In this document: positions 16,259 to 24,537 of the stretch, piece after piece
Position numbering within the stretch: position 1 is the stretch's first letter
How the letters are laid out: each line of letters opens with the position of its first letter
Origin: JBGTFE01 sp049799955
Lineage (GTDB): Bacteria > Acidobacteriota > Blastocatellia > Pyrinomonadales > Pyrinomonadaceae
Assembly: GCA_049799955.1 (NCBI GenBank)
Contig: JBARIW010000088.1
Coordinates: 19,004-83,003 of the forward strand
Length of the DNA stretch: 64,000 bases
Direction of reading: 5' to 3'
Program-made: the position numbers and the translations under genes
The notes under the pieces: model-generated
What the model was told of the DNA's origin: nothing
The model's input: only the letters and a program-made list of their open reading frames with translations
Database searches by the model: none

Positions 16259-16852
16259 ATGACCGAGCAAATTATCAAAAACTATCTTTCGGACGCGATT
16301 GCGTCTTTTCGTAATTATAAAAATCTGGCGGAAAAGGCGTTGGCGCAAATTTCGGATGAGGAGTTTCTCGTCTCGATTGACGCGGAAGCCAATTCGATTG
16401 CGGTGATTGTCAAACATATCGCGGGAAATCTGCGCTCGCGGTGGACTGATTTTTTGACTTCGGATGGCGAGAAGGCGGACAGAAATCGTGATACGGAATT
16501 TGAGTTGATGGACGAGACGCGCGAAGGTTTGATGCAGTTTTGGGAATCGGGCTGGCAGACTTTATTCAGCGCGATTGAGCCTTTAACGGTTGAAGATTTC
16601 GGTCGTTTTATCACGATTCGCGGCGAGCCGCATACGATTTGCGAGGCTTTGAACCGGCAGATGACGCATTATGCTTATCACGTCGGGCAGATTGTTCTGC
16701 TGGCAAAACATTTTCGCTCGGCGGGTTGGAAAACTTTGAGCGTGCCGCGCGGGCATTCGGCGGAGTTTAATAAATTTTTAGCGGAAAGAGAGGAAAAGGG
16801 AAATCGTTTCGAATCAATCCGCGAATTTGCCGAAAAGGAAAACGAAGAATAA
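16259..16852 (+). CDS. DUF1572 / DinB-like four-helix protein
   Basis: A 197-residue cytoplasmic protein of the DinB-like superfamily, DUF1572 type. The recognisable parts are YKNLAEKALAQISDEEF, SIAVIVKHIAGNLRSRWTDFL with the first metal-site histidine, and the later pair in QMTHYAYHVGQIVLLAKH. The three histidines fit the metal-binding pattern of the superfamily. Members act as thiol-dependent metalloenzymes or have unknown roles. Length is normal. The next gene's GTG follows its stop codon directly, so the two are likely co-translated. Confidence 0.9.
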   Translation: MTEQIIKNYLSDAIASFRNYKNLAEKALAQISDEEFLVSIDAEANSIAVIVKHIAGNLRSRWTDFLTSDGEKADRNRDTEFELMDETREGLMQFWESGWQTLFSAIEPLTVEDFGRFITIRGEPHTICEALNRQMTHYAYHVGQIVLLAKHFRSAGWKTLSVPRGHSAEFNKFLAEREEKGNRFESIREFAEKENEE

Positions 16853-17155
16853 GTGGAAAAACTTTACGAATACAAGTCAGATTTTTATTCGGATGGACGT
16901 TCGGAAAAACTTATCTGTCAGGGAAGAAAATCCTTCATAGATGATTTTATTTCTCAAGAAGGATTTCATAACCTCTTTGGTGGTCTTATATTATCTGAAA
17001 ATATTGAAACCGGAGAAGAAGTCATCGGAGTTTGGGGAAGTCGAAAGTGTCAAAGACTTCGACGAATTTTGCGGGAACGTGGCGCTGAATTCATTCTGCT
17101 AAAAGAAACGCCTGCGTTTAGAAGAATATATACAAGCACAGGCAGTTTAAAATAA
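16853..17155 (+). CDS. Hypothetical protein, AT-rich gene
   Basis: A 100-residue protein that I do not recognise. It starts with GTG directly after the TAA of the DUF1572 gene (no spacer). The sequence is soluble, with no signal peptide, and has mixed alpha/beta character (YEYKSDFYSDGRSEKLICQG, LFGGLILSENIETGEEVIGVWG, CQRLRRILRERGAEFILLKE). Codon use is clearly more AT-rich than in the DUF1572 gene before it, hinting at a different origin. A bidirectional terminator follows at once. It is convincing as a gene because of the tight junction and terminator, not because of homology. Confidence 0.6.
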   Translation: MEKLYEYKSDFYSDGRSEKLICQGRKSFIDDFISQEGFHNLFGGLILSENIETGEEVIGVWGSRKCQRLRRILRERGAEFILLKETPAFRRIYTSTGSLK

Positions 17156-17158
17156 AAA

Positions 17159-17199
17159 TTGGGCGAGAGAGGAGAGCAGAATCTCGCCCGACTTTTTTT
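17159..17199. terminator. Bidirectional rho-independent terminator
   Basis: The arms TTGGGCGAGA and TCTCGCCCGA flank a 13-base loop and are followed by seven T on the plus strand, with A-rich sequence on the other side. It separates the convergent genes ending at 17155 (plus) and 17198 (minus) and touches the stop codon of the latter. Confidence 0.85.
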
Positions 17200-17467
17200 A
17201 GCGACTAATGCGAACGCGGTTGACGAGCGTGGTCGTCGTTCTGCCGTTGCGGTTCGTTACAACGCGATAAGTTTCGCGGTAAAGCCAACGACCGCGACGA
17301 ACTGTTCGCACAACAATACGAACGGTGCGCTGGTTGCCGCGACGATTTCTCTGCCACTGAATTGTCGAAGCATTGATTTCGCTGTTCGCGGTTTTTGCCT
17401 CGGCTGACGGCACGAATATGATTGCCGAACCGATGAGTAACGATAAAGTTAAGAATTTTTTCAACAT
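17198..17467 (-). CDS. Small secreted basic protein, unknown function
   Basis: An 89-residue exported protein. The signal peptide is MLKKFLTLSLLIGSAIIFVP ending near SAEA. The mature part of about 65 residues is strongly basic and rich in Arg, Thr and Val (RTVRIVVRTVRRGRWLYRE, RVVTNRNGRTTTTLVNRVRI), with a regular alternation that suggests a small beta-sheet. GGGAG lies six bases before the ATG at 17467, which rules out the longer frame starting at 17623. I do not recognise a named family. Possible roles include binding nucleic acid or polysaccharide outside the cell, but this is a guess from charge alone. Confidence 0.7.
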   Translation of the reverse strand: MLKKFLTLSLLIGSAIIFVPSAEAKTANSEINASTIQWQRNRRGNQRTVRIVVRTVRRGRWLYRETYRVVTNRNGRTTTTLVNRVRISR

Positions 17468-17569
17468 AATTTCTCCCTCTTGAAATTTATTCGGACAACA
17501 TTTGCTGTCCGCAATATAAGACGAATTAAAAAATCCGCGGGTTGGAAAAAATCTGTGTAAATTTATGTA

Positions 17570-17650
17570 AATAAGTGAGAAGTGATAGGTGAGAGGTGAG
17601 AAGTAAAACCAATTACCTTTCACTTCTCACTTCTCACTTCTCACTTATTT
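17570..17650. repeat. Hairpin element, 7-bp units (GTGAGAA family)
   Basis: The left arm AATAAGTGAGAAGTGATAGG continues with GTGAGAG and GTGAGAA units to about 17608. The right arm at 17617-17650 holds repeated TTCTCAC units. It lies between divergent genes (the small secreted protein and dxr), where promoters for both would be expected. The same unit family appears at the right end of the window. Confidence 0.9.
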
Positions 17651-17674
17651 CGTGCTAATCTGTTATTCGTATTT

Positions 17675-18868
17675 ATGAAATCAATCTCCATTTTAGGTTC
17701 GACCGGCTCAATCGGATGCAATACGCTAAAAGTGGTCGAGCACCTCAAGGATTTTCGCGTCGTCGCGCTCGGCGCGGGCGGAAATGTTGACGAGTTAGCC
17801 ACGCAAATCGGAAAATTTCAACCCGAATTAGTTGCCGTAAAAGATGAAGCTTGCGCTGAGGAACTGCTCAGGCAAATTCAAAATTCAAAATTCAAAATTC
17901 AAAATTCGGCGTTTAAGATTCCGAAAATTCTAATTGGCGAAGAAGGTTTAGTCGCCGTTGCGACGCACGACGAGGCGGAAACGGTTGTTTCGGCAACGGT
18001 CGGCGCAATCGGTTTTGTGCCGACTTTGCGGGCGATTGAAGCCGGAAAACGAATCGCGCTGGCTAATAAGGAAACGCTCGTGATGGCGGGCGAGCTGATG
18101 ACGAAAGCGGCGCGGGCGAGCGGCGCGGAGATTTTGCCGGTCGATTCGGAACATAACGCGCTGCATCAATGTCTGCGCGGCGAATCGCCAAAAGAAGTCA
18201 AACGCTTGATTTTAACCGCTTCGGGCGGACCTTTTCGCGAGAAATCGAAAAAGGAAATCGCAAACGCGACGCGCGAGCAGGCTCTGAATCATCCGAACTG
18301 GAAAATGGGCGACAAAATCACGATTGACTGCGCGACCCTGATGAACAAAGGCTTGGAAGTCATCGAGGCGAAATGGCTTTTCGATTTTGAAGCCGACGAA
18401 ATCGCAGTCGTCGTCCACCCGCAGTCAATCGTTCATTCGATGGTCGAAATGGTTGACGGCTCGATTATCGCGCAGCTCGGCGTAACCGACATGCGCCACG
18501 CGATTCAATACGCGCTTACTTTCCCGACACGAAAGCCGACCGAGCTCGCGCCGCTCGATTTTGCGCGTCTTTCAAATCTGACATTTGAAACGCCCGATTT
18601 GGAACGCTTTCCGTGTCTTGATTTGGCTTACAAAGCTCTGAAAAAAGGCGGAACGATGCCTGCGGTTTTAAACGCGGCAAACGAAATTGCCGTTCAGGCG
18701 TTTCTCGACGGCAAAATCGGTCTTTCAGAGATTCCGCGCATCATCGAAGGCGTGATGAGCGAGCATGAAACGCGCGACGTAACGAGTCTTGAAGTCGTTC
18801 TGGAAATCGATGCGTGGGCGCGAAATCGCGCTATAATGAAACTGGAAAAAACGGCTTCGGCAAATTAA
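17675..18868 (+). CDS. dxr: 1-deoxy-D-xylulose 5-phosphate reductoisomerase
   Basis: A 397-residue enzyme of the MEP isoprenoid pathway, converting DXP to MEP with NADPH. It has the dinucleotide-binding GSTGSIG at residues 8-14, ALANKETLVMAG, the metal- and substrate-binding LPVDSEHNALHQCL, and NHPNWKMGDKITIDCATLMNKGLEVIEAKWLF. The oddity is at residues 67-82, where five direct 7-bp units (AAATTCA) encode QIQNSKFKIQNSAFKI between conserved segments, an in-frame repeat insertion in an essential enzyme. The other MEP gene, ispG, is nearby at 21084, with rseP between, the usual dxr-rseP order. Confidence 0.96.
   Translation: MKSISILGSTGSIGCNTLKVVEHLKDFRVVALGAGGNVDELATQIGKFQPELVAVKDEACAEELLRQIQNSKFKIQNSAFKIPKILIGEEGLVAVATHDEAETVVSATVGAIGFVPTLRAIEAGKRIALANKETLVMAGELMTKAARASGAEILPVDSEHNALHQCLRGESPKEVKRLILTASGGPFREKSKKEIANATREQALNHPNWKMGDKITIDCATLMNKGLEVIEAKWLFDFEADEIAVVVHPQSIVHSMVEMVDGSIIAQLGVTDMRHAIQYALTFPTRKPTELAPLDFARLSNLTFETPDLERFPCLDLAYKALKKGGTMPAVLNAANEIAVQAFLDGKIGLSEIPRIIEGVMSEHETRDVTSLEVVLEIDAWARNRAIMKLEKTASAN
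17874..17908. repeat. In-frame tandem repeat inside dxr (five AAATTCA units)
   Basis: Five consecutive 7-bp units, the last ending in G, with no interruption. Because three units make 21 bp, the frame is preserved every seven codons, giving the peptide period IQNSKFK. No inverted arm is present, so this is a one-sided relative of the hairpin elements. Confidence 0.92.
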
Positions 18869-18878
18869 GGTGAAAGTT

Positions 18879-19514
18879 ATGCAGCAAACAGTTACCGAAA
18901 CAAATATTCAAAATTCAACAATCTTTGAAATGCAGGATACTGTAAAAATCATTGAACAGCCGAAAGCCAAGAAATGGACAAAAGATGAATATTATCGCCT
19001 CGCTGATTTAGGCTTTTTTGACGGCAAGAGAGTTGAATTAATCGAAGGAGACATTATCGAAATGGCAGCGATGAAAAGTCCTCATATTACGAGCGTAATG
19101 ATTCTCGGCGAAATTTTACGGGATTTTTTCGGTGAAAAATATCACATTCGCACACAAGGCGCGTTGGATTTCGGAAAAAATTCACAGCCTGAACCTGACG
19201 TTGCGGTTGTTAAAGGGAAAATACGCGATTATGCCGACGCGCATCCGAAAGAATCGGTTCTGATTGTCGAAGTTGCCGACACGACGCTAAATAAAGACCG
19301 AAATTTCAAAGCCAGACTGTATGCAAAAAATGGTATTGAGGATTATTGGATTCTGAATCTAAAAAGTCGCTGTCTGGAAGTTTACCGTCGTCCGATTAAA
19401 GATAAAAACCTTGGATTTGTTTATACGGAAATTAAAATTTTAACTGAAAATGATGATATTGCTCCTCTGGCAAAGCCTGCCGCAAAAATCAAAATCGCCG
19501 ATATTTTGCCGTAG
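18879..19514 (+). CDS. Uma2 family (DUF820) PD-(D/E)XK nuclease-like protein
   Basis: A 211-residue cytoplasmic protein of the Uma2 family, a restriction-endonuclease-like fold abundant in some phyla and of uncertain biological role. Motifs are FDGKRVELIEGDIIEMAAMK, SQPEPDVAVVKG with the metal-binding acid, and SVLIVEVADTTLNKDRNFKARLYAKNGIEDYWILNL with the E-x-A and Lys. The ATG at 18879 has AAGGTG six bases before it and is preferred to the GTG at 18870. Base composition is more AT-rich than its dxr and rseP neighbours, so it was likely inserted between them. Confidence 0.92.
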   Translation: MQQTVTETNIQNSTIFEMQDTVKIIEQPKAKKWTKDEYYRLADLGFFDGKRVELIEGDIIEMAAMKSPHITSVMILGEILRDFFGEKYHIRTQGALDFGKNSQPEPDVAVVKGKIRDYADAHPKESVLIVEVADTTLNKDRNFKARLYAKNGIEDYWILNLKSRCLEVYRRPIKDKNLGFVYTEIKILTENDDIAPLAKPAAKIKIADILP

Positions 19515-19611
19515 TTGATAATATGCAAAGAGAGATTTACACTTTTGTTTGCAACTTTGCTTGAGGAATTTGTTTCTAAAAGCAATCTATATAAAAAAGG
19601 TTTAAGAAAAA

Positions 19612-20976
19612 ATGCCCGATATTTTAATAGTTATTCTAGCAGTCATATTCGTTCTCGGCATCGCCATCAATATCCATGAATTTGGACATTTTATGGTTGC
19701 CAAGCTTCTCGGAATGCGCGTCGAAGCGTATTCGTTTTTCGGTCTTGGTCCGCGCATCTGGGGCTTTAAGATCGGTCATACCGATTATCGCGTCAGCGCG
19801 ATTCCGCTCGGCGCGTATGTCAAGCTTTACGGCGACGAAGCGACCGCGCCGCTCGAAGGCGGCGATTCGAAGGACGAAGAAAAAGTTCCCGATTCCGAGC
19901 TTTACGAGCTGCGACCGCGCTGGCAGAAATTTCTCGTGATGCTCGGCGGACCGTTTATGAATATTATGCTCGCGCTGGCTATCCCGTTTTTCGGCGCGGT
20001 GCTCTACGGCGTTCCGTCGATGCCTGCGCCGGTTGTCGGCGTCGTCAAAGCAGGCGGCGCGGGCGAGCAAGCCGGCGTCAAACCGGGCGACAGAATCGTC
20101 AATTTCGGCGGCGCTGAAAATCCGACGTGGGAAAGAATCCAGCACGATTCGCTGATTTCGCCGGGACAGGAAGTGGCGGTTACGGTTGACCGCGCCGGAC
20201 AGAAAATTCCTTTGACGATAAAACCGGCGCGAGTCGAAGAAAAGGGAAACGTCATCGGCGATGTCGAATTTCAGCCCGATATGGGCGTCGAGCCGATTGT
20301 CGTCGGAATGGTTGTGCCTGACGCGCCCGCCGCGCAAGCGGGACTGCAAGTCGGCGACAAAGTTCTGGCGTTTAACGGAACGACGGTTCGCAATGCCGAC
20401 GAATTGACCTCGCAGATTCGCGCCAATAAAGATACTCCGGCGAAAATGGTCGTCGAAAGAAACGGCGAGCGCAAGGACATTCCAATCAGCGCGAGGCTCG
20501 ACGACGGCGTTTACCGCGTCGGCATTCAATTTAAAAGAGACGAGATTACAACGCGCGAAAAAGTCGGCATCGGACAGGCGGCGAGCTTTGCCGTCAATGC
20601 AAACTTTGAAATTATCCGCCTGACCGGGAAAGTTTTCGGGCAATTATTTTCAGGTCAGCGCTCGGTCAAAGATGCCGGTCTGGCAGGTCCGGTCGGCATC
20701 GTGCAGATTATCTCGCAGGTGGTGAAAATAGCCGGATTTGCAGGACTCATTCAAATTCTGGCGGTCATCAGTCTTAATCTCGGCGTTTTCAATTTGCTGC
20801 CGATTCCGCTTCTCGACGGCGGGCAGATAATGGTTTTGGGAATCGAAAAAGTTATGTCGTGGTTCGGCAGAACGCTCTCGATGGCGGTTAAGGAAAAGAT
20901 TCAGCTTGCGGGTTTGGCAATTATTTTGCTTTTGATGGTCTTTACATTGTTTTTAGACGTTTCGCGGTTTTTCTAA
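19612..20976 (+). CDS. rseP: Site-2 intramembrane zinc protease RseP
   Basis: A 454-residue inner-membrane protease that cleaves anti-sigma factors and signal-peptide remnants. The zinc site HEFGH is at residues 22-26 inside the first membrane segment. Two PDZ domains follow (about residues 130-300, with AGVKPGDRIVNFGG and AGLQVGDKVLAFNG), and the third-ligand motif NLLPIPLLDGGQ is near residue 398 before the last membrane helices. Length is normal. AAGG precedes the ATG. It lies between dxr and ispG, apart from the inserted Uma2 gene, a conserved neighbourhood for envelope and isoprenoid functions. Confidence 0.96.
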   Translation: MPDILIVILAVIFVLGIAINIHEFGHFMVAKLLGMRVEAYSFFGLGPRIWGFKIGHTDYRVSAIPLGAYVKLYGDEATAPLEGGDSKDEEKVPDSELYELRPRWQKFLVMLGGPFMNIMLALAIPFFGAVLYGVPSMPAPVVGVVKAGGAGEQAGVKPGDRIVNFGGAENPTWERIQHDSLISPGQEVAVTVDRAGQKIPLTIKPARVEEKGNVIGDVEFQPDMGVEPIVVGMVVPDAPAAQAGLQVGDKVLAFNGTTVRNADELTSQIRANKDTPAKMVVERNGERKDIPISARLDDGVYRVGIQFKRDEITTREKVGIGQAASFAVNANFEIIRLTGKVFGQLFSGQRSVKDAGLAGPVGIVQIISQVVKIAGFAGLIQILAVISLNLGVFNLLPIPLLDGGQIMVLGIEKVMSWFGRTLSMAVKEKIQLAGLAIILLLMVFTLFLDVSRFF

Positions 20977-20987
20977 AATTGGAATAG

Positions 20988-21066
20988 AATTAACAGGGAT
21001 GAAGGAGATGAACAGGGATAAAGAATTATTAAAAATCCCTTTTATCCTCTTCATCCCTGTTAATTT
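20988..21066. repeat. Hairpin element, about 9-bp units (ACAGGGAT family)
   Basis: The left arm AATTAACAGGGATGAAGGAG continues with GATGAACAGGGAT. The right arm at 21034-21066 carries the complement (ATCCCT, ATCCTCTTCATCCCTG, TTAATT). It lies between rseP and ispG on the same strand. The same family forms the inner hairpins at 30238-30322 and 48518-48599. Confidence 0.92.
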
Positions 21067-21083
21067 TTGTTTGAGTAAATAAA

Positions 21084-22193
21084 ATGAGAAGAAATTCAAA
21101 AGCGGTAATGGTGCGCAATATACAAATCGGCGGCGGCGCGCCGGTCGTCGTGCAGTCGATGACGAAAACCGATACGACCGACGTTGACGGAACGATTCGT
21201 CAAATCGAGGAAATGACCGAAGCCGGATGCGAAATCGTCCGCATCGCCGTTCCCGACAACGACGCGGCGAAGGCGATGTACGAGATTCGCAAGCGAACGG
21301 ACGTTCCGATTGTCGCCGACATACATTTTCATTATAAATTAGCCTTAATCGCGCTCGACGCGGGCATCGACAAGCTCAGAATTAATCCCGGAAATATCGG
21401 CTCGATAGATAGAGTCAGGGAAGTCGTACGCGCCGCCGAAGCACAGAAAGTTCCAATCAGAATCGGCGTCAACGGCGGCTCTTTAGAAAAAGATTTACTC
21501 AAAAAATACGGAACGGCAACGCCCGAAGCGATGGTCGAATCGGGAATGCGGCATATTCAAATTCTCGAAGATTTAGGTTTCGGCGACATCGTAATCAGCC
21601 TGAAAGCGTCGGACGTAAATCGTATGGTCGAAGCTTATCGGCTGATGGCTGAAAAGGTCGATTATCCGCTTCATCTCGGCGTTACGGAAGCCGGAACACC
21701 TTTCGGAGGCACGATAAAATCCGCGATGGGTTTGGGAATTCTCCTGCACGAAGGCATCGGCGACACGATTCGCGTATCCTTAGCCGCCGAACCGCACGAA
21801 GAAGTTCGCGTCGCCTGGGAAATTTTGAAATCTCTCGAACTCAGAAAACGCGGCGTTACGGTTATCGCCTGTCCGACCTGCGGAAGGCTCGATATCGACA
21901 ATTTCGTCGAAATTGTCACGGAAGTCGAACGCCGTCTCGCGCACGTCGAAGAACCGCTGCATCTTTCGATTATGGGCTGCGCCGTCAACGGTCCGGGCGA
22001 AGCGCACGATTCGCAGCTTGGCATCACGTTCGGCAGAAATGTCGGGATGATTTTCAAAAACGGCGTGCCGATGCGCAAAGTTTCCGGCGTCGATATTGTC
22101 GAGGAATTCGTCAAAGAAGTCGAGATTCTGCGAAAAGAAGGCGACGGCGCGAAATCGCTTGTGGAAGACAAACCGCTCGTTCAGATTACTTAA
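21084..22193 (+). CDS. ispG: 4-hydroxy-3-methylbut-2-enyl-diphosphate synthase (IspG/GcpE)
   Basis: A 369-residue iron-sulfur enzyme of the MEP pathway, reducing MEcPP to HMBPP. The N-terminal barrel shows VQSMTKTDTTDVDGTIRQI and VADIHFHYKLAL. The 4Fe-4S cysteines are in CPTCGRLD (about residue 264) and MGCAVNGPGEA (about residue 298). Length fits the short bacterial form. A hairpin element ends 17 bases before the ATG and another begins right after its stop codon, so the gene is bracketed by repeats. Confidence 0.97.
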   Translation: MRRNSKAVMVRNIQIGGGAPVVVQSMTKTDTTDVDGTIRQIEEMTEAGCEIVRIAVPDNDAAKAMYEIRKRTDVPIVADIHFHYKLALIALDAGIDKLRINPGNIGSIDRVREVVRAAEAQKVPIRIGVNGGSLEKDLLKKYGTATPEAMVESGMRHIQILEDLGFGDIVISLKASDVNRMVEAYRLMAEKVDYPLHLGVTEAGTPFGGTIKSAMGLGILLHEGIGDTIRVSLAAEPHEEVRVAWEILKSLELRKRGVTVIACPTCGRLDIDNFVEIVTEVERRLAHVEEPLHLSIMGCAVNGPGEAHDSQLGITFGRNVGMIFKNGVPMRKVSGVDIVEEFVKEVEILRKEGDGAKSLVEDKPLVQIT

Positions 22194-22295
22194 GAAATTA
22201 GCCACGAACAAACACGAAAGAACACGAAATAAGAAGAAAATTTATATTCAGTTTTTCCTTTTTCGTGTCTTTTTGTGTTTGTTCGTGGCTAATTC
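22194..22295. repeat. Hairpin element, 10-bp units (CACGAA family)
   Basis: The left arm is GAAATTAGCCACGAACAAAC followed by ACGAAAGAAC and ACGAAATAAG. The right arm at about 22252-22295 carries the complement (CTTTTTCGTGT, TTTTGTG, TTTGTTCGTGGCTAATTC). It separates the convergent ispG and protease genes, and its right arm supplies the TAG stop of the protease. Confidence 0.9.
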
Positions 22296-23050
22296 TTCTT
22301 CTCCAGTCTCTTCAAAAGCTCGCGCAATTTCGACGCTCGTTTGGCGATTGTGAATCTGACGGTTTCGTTTCCCAAATCCAGAACGCTGATTGTTACGCCG
22401 AGAACTTCGCCCGTTTCCAAATCGCAGACGGGCGCGCCGCTGTTGCCGGGCATTATCGTCAAATCCGACAGAATATCTTCGTTTTTATCAATCATCGCAA
22501 CGGTTCCGATGGAATTAAACGGAAATTCATAATCGCCGTAATAGCCGATTGAAACGACTTCTTCGCCAATCGGCGGCAGATTTTCGGCGAGCGGCATCGG
22601 TTTTATGACGGAATATTTCGGATTTTCCTTTAGAATCTTTGCGTCAAAACGAAAAAGCGCCAAATCCGTGTTTTTATCCTCAACGAAAAGCTCGATTGGA
22701 AACTGGATGTAATCGCCGTTCTGAAACGTTTTCCAGGCGATTAGTTCATAATTTTTGTTTCTAAATTCCTGCGCGAGCTGTCCGGCTTTTATCGAGACGT
22801 GGAAAGCGGAAGCGAGCAAATTGCCTTCGACCAGAAAAGCCGTTCCGACCGAATATTTTCCGCGCTCCGTTCCTTTAAAGACGATTGAAATGCAAAAGAC
22901 GGAGTTATTCAGCCCGGCAATGCGCTCTTTTTTGTCCGGTTTGGAAACGAAATCGTTCGCGGCGAAAGGCTCTTCCGCTTTCGGCGCGGCGCAGGAAAAC
23001 AAAAAACAAAGGCAAAGCGCGCACAGGAAAATTTTGCCGTAGATGCTCAT
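22289..23050 (-). CDS. Trypsin-like serine protease, probable lipoprotein
   Basis: A 253-residue protein. The start at 23050 gives a lipoprotein-type signal (MSIYGKIFLCALCLCFLFSC, then AAPK); the longer frame to 23317 would run through the preceding gene. The chymotrypsin-like core shows GTAFLVEGNLLASAFHVS with the catalytic His, then NTDLALFRFD with Asp, and MPGNSGAPVCDLETGEVLGVT with the Ser of GNSGAP. It would act in the periplasm, anchored by lipid. The ATG overlaps the stop of the DUF2752 gene (ATGA). Its stop codon comes from the hairpin element downstream. Confidence 0.88.
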   Translation of the reverse strand: MSIYGKIFLCALCLCFLFSCAAPKAEEPFAANDFVSKPDKKERIAGLNNSVFCISIVFKGTERGKYSVGTAFLVEGNLLASAFHVSIKAGQLAQEFRNKNYELIAWKTFQNGDYIQFPIELFVEDKNTDLALFRFDAKILKENPKYSVIKPMPLAENLPPIGEEVVSIGYYGDYEFPFNSIGTVAMIDKNEDILSDLTIMPGNSGAPVCDLETGEVLGVTISVLDLGNETVRFTIAKRASKLRELLKRLEKKN

Positions 23051-23463
23051 TGCGGCGCTAAAAAGGTAAAAGGATAATAGGGCAGATTTCGGACGACGCC
23101 GAAAACGAGCAAAAGTGCCAGAAAGCCGTAAGCCAAGCTTGGACGCGTAATTTTCAGCGGAAGTCCGCGACCTCGCGCCGCTATCAGAAACAGCGAAATT
23201 CCGAGATACGCAAACAGCAGAAAATAGACGGGCACAAACGCGTTGAAATGAAGCGCGCTTAAAATATCGCCGTGAAACAGCGCGTGAAAGCCGCGTGTCA
23301 GACCGCAGCCCGGGCAATGCAGTCCGGTCATCGAATAAAGCGGGCAGACGGGAAAAAATCCAGCCGTTACGGGATTAAAATAAGCGACGAGAAAGACCGC
23401 CGCCGAACCGGCAAAAACTGCCGCCGCCGCTAAAATTCGCCCTATGTTTGAGGCTTTCTTCAT
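23047..23463 (-). CDS. DUF2752 membrane protein
   Basis: A 138-residue inner-membrane protein of family DUF2752. About three to four hydrophobic segments surround the signature FFPVCPLYSMTGLHCPGCGLTRG, with paired cysteines, and HALFHGDILSALHFN. The function of the family is unknown; the cysteine motif suggests metal or redox chemistry at the membrane. It overlaps both neighbours by four bases (ATGA at each end), so the TonB-like gene, this one and the protease form one translationally coupled unit. Confidence 0.92.
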   Translation of the reverse strand: MKKASNIGRILAAAAVFAGSAAVFLVAYFNPVTAGFFPVCPLYSMTGLHCPGCGLTRGFHALFHGDILSALHFNAFVPVYFLLFAYLGISLFLIAARGRGLPLKITRPSLAYGFLALLLVFGVVRNLPYYPFTFLAPQ

Positions 23464-24473
23464 TTGATTTTCTGCAAAACGGCGATGGTTCTTCCAATCG
23501 CATCTCTAACATCGGTCTCGTCATTGGACTTAGTTTCAAATGTTTCAATCAAATTTTTTAGCTGTTCGGAATACGCTGCCGGAACGTTTGCCGGAGCGTT
23601 TTGACTATAAGGCTTGAGAATTTCGACCGCAATTTTCCGTGTTACCGGATTGCGGTAAAGCTCCTGAACTTTTATAAAAGCGATTCCGAGATTTAACTGC
23701 CAGAGGCTCAGTTCATCGCCCGCAAGACGCGCCTGCAAAGCCGTCAGCAGATTTTGCGCGGCGGAAATTTTCTGCGGATTTTGCGGCGGAATGTTAATGC
23801 GCATTGACATCGTTTGACTCGCGCTATTCGGGGTTCGGTTATTCATAAGTACAGGTCTTTCGACGGGCATACTGTCGAAAGCTTTTTTCTCTTCGTTTCT
23901 TATGACGCGCAGCTGCTCAAGCAAATCAGTCTCGGTTTGCCAATCCGTCTGAATCACTTTTTTGATGACCGGAATCTGAAAAAATCCGAGTGTCGGCAGC
24001 TTCTCGATGACGGCAATATCGTAGCCGACCTTAAACCAGTTCGGCGTTTCGATAAGAAAATCGTAAGTGATAAAACCCGAAACTTTCGTGCCTTCGCCGC
24101 CGACTTTCGGGACGCTGAATTTAGATTTCAGCGCGGCATTCTGCGCAGCTTCATAAAGCGCCGGATGACCGGAAACGGCTTTTGCCGACGCGACGCTGCC
24201 GCTTTCGTCAATCGTAATCTCGACTTTTACTTTTCCTTCCGCGCCCGCTTCTCTGGCTTCAACCGGATAGACGGGCTTCGGCAGCAAAATCGCTTTCGCC
24301 CCGCCGATATTTCCCGTCGTCTCGCCGACTTTATAAAATTCGGAAGCCCTCACGTCGCTGCGTTCGGTTCTGAGTACGGGAAACGGCGTGGGCAAAACAG
24401 GTCTTTGCGAAAATAAATTCTGTGAAGACAAAATCAAGACGCAAATCGAGATGAAAACTGCTTTAACTCTCAT
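23460..24473 (-). CDS. Exported protein with TonB C-terminal domain
   Basis: A 337-residue protein with a signal peptide (MRVKAVFISICVLILSSQ, LFSQ). A TonB-C-type domain spans about residues 65-150: PKPVYPVEAREAGAEGKVKVEITIDESGSVASAKAVSGHPALYEAAQNAALKSKF would be the canonical order, seen here in pieces. The remaining 180 residues are helical and not recognised. It lacks the usual Pro-rich periplasmic spanner, so it is a periplasmic TonB-domain protein more than a classical energy transducer. The start at 24473 is preferred over 24509 because of the signal peptide. It overlaps the DUF2752 gene by four bases. Confidence 0.8.
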   Translation of the reverse strand: MRVKAVFISICVLILSSQNLFSQRPVLPTPFPVLRTERSDVRASEFYKVGETTGNIGGAKAILLPKPVYPVEAREAGAEGKVKVEITIDESGSVASAKAVSGHPALYEAAQNAALKSKFSVPKVGGEGTKVSGFITYDFLIETPNWFKVGYDIAVIEKLPTLGFFQIPVIKKVIQTDWQTETDLLEQLRVIRNEEKKAFDSMPVERPVLMNNRTPNSASQTMSMRINIPPQNPQKISAAQNLLTALQARLAGDELSLWQLNLGIAFIKVQELYRNPVTRKIAVEILKPYSQNAPANVPAAYSEQLKNLIETFETKSNDETDVRDAIGRTIAVLQKIK

Positions 24474-24537
24474 AATTTTTATCTTTTCACTTTTTTGAAG
24501 CGGAAACAAGCCGAAATGTTGCTCGCGCGGAAAAATT

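Noticed and set aside
19636..20643. Long 335-codon minus-strand frame opposite rseP
   Set aside because: It mirrors the rseP codons; the protein is Arg/Asp/Phe-rich, has no motif or ribosome-binding site, and is explained by the GC-rich third positions of the real gene.
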